Source of the DNA: Coptis chinensis
Taxonomy: Eukaryota > Streptophyta > Magnoliopsida > Ranunculales > Ranunculaceae
Reading direction: 5' to 3'
DNA: 64,000 bases
Assembly: GCA_015680905.1 (NCBI GenBank)
Contig: CM027379.1
Coordinates: forward strand, 101,731,001-101,795,000
The translations under genes and the position numbers were made by a program. The notes under the pieces were generated by a model. That model did not search any database. It was not told the origin of the DNA and saw only the letters and a program-made list of their open reading frames with translations. How positions within the stretch are numbered: the stretch's first letter is position 1; each line of letters begins with the position of its first letter. This document shows, piece by piece, positions 56,975 to 64,000 of the stretch.

Positions 56975-57466
56975 CTGCATTTCCAATAACTAAAGAAGAT
57001 ATTATGAAAACAAGGATCAGTAGATTAACAACTATTCCATATTTGTTCATGACTCTGGCAATGGAATGAGGAATATAATAGTTTTACAGAGAAATCGACT
57101 CTGAAAACATGACTTCCGATGGTCGTAGAGTGGAGTATATACGTGGTGGCATGGTTCAAGCTCCAAGTGACACGTAACTGACCACGTATACTTGGGTTGG
57201 GCCGACACATAACATATTTTACTCTCATTTTGAACAAATAAGTTGATGGGATTTTTTCGCAGAAACGATAATGACAAATTTCGCTTTGCAAGAAACTGAG
57301 AAACGTACTACATATATGGGAAGATATGGTGGGTGAACAGAAAGTTTGGATCTAGCTCCAGTAAGAAATATACAGCAAACGCATTCATATGCACAAGGAG
57401 ATAAACTCATTATAGTGCCTGGGATATAGGCGCATGCTGACAATATTGCACCAACTCATTTTTTGA

Positions 57467-57768
57467 ATGATATGAACAAAGAATGTTTATAGCTCATGAC
57501 TATGAACAATCATTGTTCATAGTCCAATTGTGATATGAACAAAGAATGTTCATTGCTCATGACTATGAACATAAATTGTTCATTGCTCATGACTATGAAC
57601 ATTGATTGTTCATAGTACAGTATGGACTATGAACAATCACTGTTCATAGTCCAATTGTGATAAAAACAAAGAATGTTCATAGCTCATGACTATGAACATT
57701 GATTGTTCATAGTACAGTATGGACTATGAACACTCATTGTTCATAGTCCAATTGTTCATAGCTCATAC
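57467..57768. repeat. Palindrome cluster D
   Basis: About nine units of the same palindrome, including CTATGAACAATCACTGTTC and GTTCATAGTACAGTATGGAC, just downstream of the transposase gene's 3' end. Confidence 0.85.
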
Positions 57769-57936
57769 AATTGGGACAACAATTTTACTAATATAAGTTT
57801 GATGAAACAAAGACATTTCTCCTAATAACAAATGACGGTTTAAAAACAAATGACTTTTAATGGATTATAAAATAATCCATTAAAAAACAAGACAGTAAGA
57901 ACATAACCAACGGTCCTTCCACACTCAACAAGCATG

Positions 57937-58172
57937 TCATTCCACACTCTTGTTTTCTAATTTTTCTGGACAATTTCTGGAGTCGTGCTTAGCAATCTTA
58001 TTACAAGATTTACACATTCTTCCTGGATTCTCTAAGGCTTCCTCCCTGGGGCCTTTCATTCTCTCCGTTTTCTTCTTCCTCCCCTTCGTTTGAGAAATGT
58101 TGGGATTTAAAACCAAGAGCTGAAAAGAAGATTTAAGAGTTAAAATCAAATAGGATTTTTATCATTGCAAAG

Positions 58173-58209
<37 letters not shown>

Positions 58210-60042
58210 AAATAAATTACCTGTGAGGTATCAACTATAGGCTCTTCAACTGGAGGTGCTTCATTATTCATTGCATCCGTTTTGTTGATAGTTTCCTTGA
58301 GCTCCGAAACTCCAATAGACATTTCACTCATCTTCTGAATAAAATATGCATATGTCTCAACACTAGTTGATGCATCATAAGCCAATTGAGTAGCAACCTT
58401 GATACAATGGGCAACTCTTAATGGCTCATGGTCTTCATGACCGACCACTAGTCCACCATCAAACACCGCTCAGATGTGTTTGCCTTTTAAGGCCCACCGT
58501 TTCAAAATAAAATGATCCGAATCTCTTCGATGTCATAACGCTAAAAAACTTTAAAATGTGAGCACAAAGTAATCCTTCGAACTGAAAATTCTTACATTCA
58601 CAATTACCCTCCAAAGTTCCTCTATTAAAAGTCACTTTCCAAATTGAAGTTTGCTTAATGTCTCTTGTCTTCACCGTATAAATTCCTGTTCCATGTATAT
58701 CTATCTCTTCTCCAACAATTCTATACTTCATCTTAGCCTTTTCTAAATGTTTCTTGAATTTATTGAAAGCACTAATGGTATAAACTTTACCTGCATGCTT
58801 GAGGAGGAAAGCCATCCTTAGCCACAATGCGAGAAGTATGTTCGTTGCGGTAATCAGATTCCCTTTCATTCCTGGCTATCGATTCCAAAGACCTCTCATT
58901 ACCATGGACAAATTCCATAAGTGTAGTCGTCGAACTAACGAATTGATCATAATGAGAATTCATTGATTCACTTCGCCCAGTCGTATGCATACCAGCAAAA
59001 AAAATGTCATTGTGATAAGCCGGAACCCAAGACGTACGGTTTTTATATATTTCTGTCAACCAAGTATTTTCAGTCAAGTTATACTTCAACAAGTAGTCTG
59101 ACCACACCTTTTCAAAATCAACAATCCTATATGACTTCCAAATAATATATGTAAGCTCTGAACACAAAGCATCGAGCCTATGGTAGACAAATGACAACTT
59201 CTCTGAAAATTTCTGCATAATGTGCCAAAGACAAAATCGATGTCGAATAGTAGGGAAAACTCTTCTAACTGCTGCAGTCATCGCTAAATCTTGGTCAGTA
59301 AGTATTGAAGTTGGTGGACGACCACCCATAGCTGCAAGCCATGTCTGAAACAACCACACAAATGTCTCTTCGTCTCTCATCAAGTAGCGGGGGCACAACC
59401 AAACTGAATGGACCTGCATGTGGTGGTTGACTCCATAAAAGGGGCAAACGGCATACCGTAAACATTAGTTCTATATGTTGTATCAAAAGATATGACATCC
59501 CCAAAGTACTCATATTGGACACGGGACCTTCCATCAACCCAAAAGAAATTTACTACTACACCTTTTGTATCTAATTGAACGGCATAGTAGAACTGAGGAT
59601 TTTCAGCACTCTTCTGCCTAAAATAGTGAAGCACGGCTGTTGCATCATTATCTTTAGGCATTTTTCTCGTCAAACCATAATGATGGTTCCAACAATGCTT
59701 TCTCCGAAACCCAATCTCATCCCCATGGAAAACGTCTGCCACTTTCCCTACGTATATACGTTGTCATGAAAAACCTCTCAAAACTCTTTTGCGAAACGGG
59801 GCATATTTTTGTTACCTTTCATATATTGTCTCTTTGATGGAGTGATTTAAACCATGGCTATGGCGATTTTCAGCCAAACTCACATCATATATATCTTCAA
59901 GTTTTCTTTTTGTAACTCGCATTCTAGCTTGGCAACCACATCTAATAGTCGAAGTACTTCTCGAAGCTACACCTTCAATTTCTTCTTTCTTGTTATGGAC
60001 CCCTCGTGAGCAAACCAATAGACAACTAGAAGGCAATTCCAC
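57937..60042 (-). pseudogene. MULE transposase, FAR1/FHY3-related
   Basis: Minus-strand order: a FAR1 DNA-binding zinc region (STSTIRCGCQARMRVTKRK, H-x-H near 59850), the core with FFWVDGRSRVQYEYFGDVIS and FDTTYRTNVYGMPFAPF, the DQDLAM and CLWHIMQKF motifs of the DDE region, TTGRSESMNSHYDQFV, the SWIM zinc finger (GNCECKNFQFEGLLCAHILK) and a C-terminal CKSCNKIAKHDSRNCP knuckle. The protein would cut and paste the MULE. Relatives include the host light-signalling factors FAR1 and FHY3. The reading frame shifts near 58800 and near 59400; the gap near 59740-59812 may be an intron or a break. An A-run of about 37 bp (58169-58207) lies between the last two blocks, probably in an intron. Not functional as it stands. 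Confidence 0.87.
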
Positions 60043-60864
60043 ACCCGTTTGTTTTTATCCGTAGTCCCAACACGAATCTCAAATCCCTCCTTTTACCAAA
60101 CTCTCTCAGTAGTAAGTCTTTGCTTCATCAACACTATTAAATTTCATACCTAAGTGTGGAGCAACTAATTTATTAACGCCATTATTTTGAGAATCGAGAC
60201 AACAAGAAGAAGTGCCAACAAAGCTCTAACATTTTCTTCCATTTCTAGCAAAAAAAAACAGAGAAAAATATCAAATGACGAAAATAGATATTAATGACTC
60301 CCATATATTAAATTGACAATTTTAACGCGTCTATTCTAATTAGCAAAAAGCGATTATGGTATAAAAGAGGGCTATAGAGCAATTCTTCGAGAACAAACAA
60401 CTAAGAATTCTAATTCAAAAAGAAAGCACTTAAGTTCAAAAGGACAATATCAAAGCAAAGAATATTAACTTCTTACAAAATCGGAAAACCAAAAGAACGA
60501 TAAAATAAAGATTAACTTACCTTGGTTTCTGAGAGATGACTAATTCCAAAAAAATAGTATAGTGATTTTTTTGTGAAAAAAGAAAGATAATGGGCTCTAA
60601 TTGAATAGTCGGGTGATCTTTTGTGAAGAAGAAACCGGGCGTGGGTTTCTCTGTAGAGAGTGAGTGAGGAAGAGAGAGGAAGAAGAAGTCTCGGGGTGTT
60701 TTGTTGGGTTTTGTTTTTTATGAATAGAAAATCAAAATGACCATTATACCCACTCTGATTCTTTGTTTGATAAGGAATAGTTCTTGGGCGTTGGATGGGT
60801 TGTGATCAAACGGACGTGACGAAATCAAAGATAAGTCATCAATTGGAGTTGTCAAGGTAGCCAG

Positions 60865-60868
<4 letters not shown>

Positions 60869-60923
<55 letters not shown>
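60869..60923. repeat. TA microsatellite at the right edge of the MULE
   Basis: A TA run of about 55 bp followed by a short TG run. Together with the TA run at 54237-54256 it marks the MULE's target site. Confidence 0.9.
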
Positions 60924-60928
<5 letters not shown>

Positions 60929-61137
60929 TATTTATGTGTGTGTGTGTGTGTTTTTCTAAGAATATAATATAGTTTGGTTATCCAAAGACAAAAACAGAGA
61001 AAAAAGTAATTAAGTTGATTATTGCAAAAAAAAAAATATGAAATTCAGTTTTGCATTCTAGTATTTTTTTTTTTTTTTTTTTTTTATTTGTTTTCAAGTA
61101 GAAAACTTCCAAAGTAAATTTGGCATATTAACTATTC

Positions 61138-61168
<31 letters not shown>

Positions 61169-62186
61169 TAATTTTTTTAAAATACAACTTAAATTTTCTT
61201 AATAAATGTATAAAATAATATTGATTGACCTTAAATACTCTGGGTGAAAATCCTGGGTCCGTCGCTATTGGTGTGTACATAGCTCATAAAGCCGTTGATG
61301 CCTCCTCTTTCAGTTTATTCCTCAATAATTGGGCTTCCATTGCAAAGGAGAACAATGAAATTCTTCATCACCCAAAACTTGACCAGACATCTCTATTTCC
61401 ACCTAAAGAGGTATCATCATATATACCTGCTACTGGAAGTGCAATACACAAGGTTGTTAGTAAAAGGTTTGTCTTCGACTCGTCGAATATAGCTGCACTC
61501 AGAGCTAAGTCTTCCAACAAATCATGTGTAGAACACCCAACGAGGGTGGAGGCAGTTTCTGCATTGATATGGAGGTGTGCCATGAATGTAGTAAGAATGA
61601 GACCCGTGTCTGCAAATCTGATATCTGTGGCACAGCTGGCAGTGAATTTGCGTGGAAGAATGCTTCCGCCTCTGTCTAATCTATTTTTCGGAAATCTCAT
61701 GATTAGTACAGTGGCAACATCAACAACAGACAGCACCCCAGAATTGCATTGTTTGGTGGGTCAGTTGCGGGATGCAATAAAGAAAATTGACAGTGACTAC
61801 GTAAGAAAACTTCAAGCTGATGATGAGCTTTCAATGTTTTTTAATTCTCTCAAAGATTTGAATGAACAATATGCCAAAGGTGAGCTGGAATTTTACACAT
61901 TTTCCAGTTGGTGCAGATTCCCTTTCTATGAAGCTGATTTTGGGTGGGGAAAACCTATTTGGATAAGTACTAATAATACTGTCTCTAAGAATGTAATTAT
62001 GTTCATGGATACTAAATGTGGCAAGGGAGTCGAAGCATGGGTTGCGTTGAATGAAGAAGACATGGCTAGATTTGAATGTGAACCTGAGCTCATTGCTTTC
62101 ACTAAGATGGCATGAAACTCAAATATACAAATTAATTGTACGTGTTAACTCAGAAGTCTACGTATTTGTAAACACGAGGTGTAATC

Positions 62187-62788
62187 TTAGTCACACAAAC
62201 CGTGTGAAGTGCCTATCGCGCTCCGCTCTAAAACCTCACTCTCGAGGTTTAGGTGCCAAACCGCCATAAAACCGCACTCTGAGATTTTTAAAACCGCGCT
62301 CTCAATTTTTGTAACCGCGCTCTCCGAAATCTCAACAAAAATCGCCTCTTTCCTTCAACAAAAAAGATTGATAACTATCTTAGAACTTATTTTAGGTCTA
62401 TCTACAAGAAATTTCAGTTAAAAGAAGTAATATTTGGGTCGAGATGATAAAAAAATCAAACTTGACATGTGTGTGTTCACTGGTTTACATGACTTCTGGC
62501 AAACAAAGAAAGGAAAAAAAGAAGAGAATGGAGTTGGATATTTTATATTAAAAAAAATAATAAAAAACTAAAGATAATGAATTAGTAGTAATCTGGACTA
62601 AGAAATTTCATATGTTTATTTTCTTTTTATTTTTTTGTAACTATATTTCGAATATCTAAACTTTATTTTGTTTGAATAATTTTTCTTACTACTTTGTTTT
62701 ACAAATATATGTATTATTTATATGTTATATACACCGCTCTCAAGGCGCTCTGAAACACAGAGCTCCCGCTTCCGCTCTGGTGACTAAG
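62187..62788. mobile_element. MITE-like non-autonomous DNA transposon
   Basis: It starts TTAGTCAC and ends GTGACTAAG, with GGTGTAATC on both sides (62178-62186 and 62789-62797). Near both ends there are repeats of ACCGC.CTCT or AGCGCTCTG type (for example AAAACCGCACTCTGAG, AAAACCGCGCTCTCAA, ACACCGCTCTCAAGGCGCTC). No coding capacity in about 600 bp. The 8-9 bp duplication suits hAT or Mutator relatives; the family is not known to me. Confidence 0.65.
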
Positions 62789-62797
62789 GGTGTAATC

Positions 62798-64000
62798 AGA
62801 TGGACCATAATATGAAAAAATTAAAGTTCAGAATTGGGGAACAAGGGTAGAGATTTGGAAGAACGAGACTCAGATATCTCAGATTAGAAAAGACGAAGGA
62901 GATAAAAGAAATGAAGATTTGATTGAATGAGAATAGGGCTTGTAGAAGATAATAGAATAAATAATTTGGTTGACAATTGGATCCAATTTGGCTGTAAACT
63001 ATAGCCTTATTATCCAACATCAGAGATTCACTCTTTGACTTTAAGCTCGAAATAAAATGAACAGTGAAGAACTTATTAATTATTAACTCCAAGTTTCAAT
63101 AAACAATTCGAATAGTTGACATTGGTATCTGATTTCCTCATGGAAGAAGTCTAGGTCCAAAATAGCTCAACTTGAAAGTTGAAACTCCGTGATGTTTTAA
63201 GCCTAACAACAATAATTTTGATTCAACGACTTTAATGACTAATGGTATCTAACTACAAAGAAATTTTGTGATACAAGATACTGTATACCAGAAGTCCAGA
63301 ACTACCTCCAAAATACCAAAACTATACATGATAATGTCTCTATCCAAGCTAAAGAAGATTGGCAGTAGACTGATATATATCCCCTACAAGAATAGAAGTA
63401 CAATCTAGTTAACAAATTCAGGACACTTAACACAAAGAAATGATGAAATATGGTTCTATATTCACCTTAACAAAATTCAGACAACCTATCCATGTCCAAT
63501 GCATGCTAAATCATCAAACACACATACTAGCTACAAAAACAACAAATCCAAAAACCTCATAAGTATAAATACTCACAAGTTTCCAGTACCAAGAGTTGAT
63601 GAATACAGACATACAGTCAAATTAGAACATCAAGAACAATTTACAACAACATCAAACTTTGTGCTAAACCAACTTCAAGAATCTCATCATCAATACACAA
63701 AACCCCAAGAAATAAAGCTACCAAAAAATCCAAAATAATTCATAAAATCAAAAACCAATTTTACAAAAGTAGAAGAAGAAATGGGACTATTAACAAGCAA
63801 CCAACATCATATCATCCATCAGATATACCCATATAGTCCATACTACTAAGATCATTTTGATAACATAACCTTCAAGGATTTCAAGCACATACAACTCTTA
63901 AAACAGCTCAAAAAACAGTAAGAATCACAAACTCACAAATACCCATTAATAATCACCACCATCCATAGACCACTTGAGTGTATCTTTCTTTAAGCCACCT
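62798..64000. other. AT-rich intergenic sequence, nothing identified
   Basis: Only short frames with low-complexity translations (Asn-, Lys- and Ile-rich). A small plus-strand frame at 63499-63738 has no recognisable motif. I see no gene, RNA or repeat structure that can be supported. Confidence 0.5.

Larger units (their letters stand above)
54257..60868 (-). mobile_element. FAR1-type MULE (Mutator-like element) in a TA repeat
   Basis: The termini are inverted: GGGGTGGCTACCTTGACAGC at the left and AGGGCTGGCTACCTTGACAA as the complement of the right end. Further similarity extends inward about 90 bp (CACGTCC.TT.GAT, CCAACG.CCA). Both edges lie in TA repeats (54237-54256 and 60869-60923), so the usual 9-bp duplication would be TATATATAT and cannot be fixed exactly. 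It carries a transposase gene on the minus strand (about 57937-60042) and 3.7 kb of non-coding DNA with palindrome clusters. Length 6.6 kb. Confidence 0.85.
53757..61267. mobile_element. hAT-like DNA transposon (non-autonomous) with nested MULE, TSD TTGGTGTG
   Basis: The 8-bp duplication TTGGTGTG lies at 53749-53756 and 61268-61275. The ends are inverted: CAGGGACGGACCCACG at the left against TAGCGACGGACCCAGG (complement of the right end), 13 of 16 matching. An 8-bp duplication and YAG-type ends fit the hAT superfamily. Without the nested MULE the element is about 0.9 kb with no transposase, so it depended on a relative. Left part 53757-54256 is mostly a fold-back; right part 60869-61267 is T-rich. 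Confidence 0.85.
53307..62115 (+). pseudogene. BAHD acyltransferase (vinorine synthase / salutaridinol acetyltransferase-like), split by transposon
   Basis: BAHD enzymes move acyl groups from CoA to alcohols or amines of plant metabolites in the cytosol. Part one (53307-53756, 150 codons) starts MSLKVEVISKAAIKPSSPTP and reaches GCGGMALGV. Part two (61276-62115) starts YIAHKAVDASS with the catalytic HxxxD (His-154, Asp-158) and has VSKRFVFDSS, TRVEAVSALIWRC, the DFGWG motif (near residue 371), DTKCGKGVEAW and a normal end. Together about 429 residues, the usual length, with no other intron needed. Two lesions: an in-frame TGA at 53532-53534 where the family has the Leu of FYPLAGR, and the hAT-like insertion at codon 150. 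Substrate unknown. Confidence 0.9.

Noticed and set aside
60869-61267. A SINE or retrocopy tail (long T-runs near the right end of the insert)
   Set aside because: The inverted termini and the 8-bp duplication fit a DNA transposon; the T-runs lie inside it and not at its end.
63499-63738. Small plus-strand frame near the right end
   Set aside because: Asn-, Lys- and Gln-rich translation without motif; base composition alone explains it.

Overview
The window looks like nuclear DNA of a flowering plant, probably a eudicot. It holds nested LTR retrotransposons of plant-only Ty3/gypsy lineages, a FAR1-type MULE, hAT- and MITE-like repeats, and a few host genes whose closest families (cytokinin IPT, vinorine-synthase-like BAHD, PPR) are plant families. 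By my boundaries about 90% of the 64 kb is transposon. The species cannot be named from the sequence alone.

Layout. 1-9700: a strongly decayed Athila-like element on the minus strand, with its right-hand (5') LTR at 7815-9700; its other end lies outside the window. It appears to sit inside the gag of a second Athila-like element on the plus strand (9701-19544). That second element keeps gag-protease, shows no recognisable pol, carries two related accessory reading frames and ends in an LTR at 18044-19544. 19687-20006: a decayed piece of a PPR gene. 20665-30651: a Tat-lineage Ty3/gypsy element on the minus strand with 449-bp LTRs and target duplication AGTGA. 30734-33616 and 35598-39354: two solo LTRs of one family, each with its own 5-bp duplication. 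Between them lies the one host gene that looks whole, an intronless adenylate isopentenyltransferase (cytokinin synthesis, 34437-35288). 39748-53000: a younger Tat-lineage element on the minus strand with 612-bp LTRs, target duplication GCACA, a 103-bp satellite-like array and a doubled antisense gene module. 53307-62115: a BAHD acyltransferase pseudogene split by a hAT-like element (TSD TTGGTGTG), which is itself split by a FAR1-type MULE. 62187-62788: a MITE-like element. The rest, to 64000, shows nothing I can name.

How the parts relate. The host genes do not form a pathway. The signals that deserve a second look are in the mobile DNA: antisense gene modules in both Tat elements, duplicated in one; tandem arrays at the same place (between pol and the antisense module) in both; a gag-protease element that has lost pol but keeps two paralogous accessory frames; and several clusters of short perfect palindromes built on TATGAACA/TGTTCATA inside the MULE. 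Element boundaries were read by eye from LTR ends, primer sites and target duplications. LTR divergences are hand counts.
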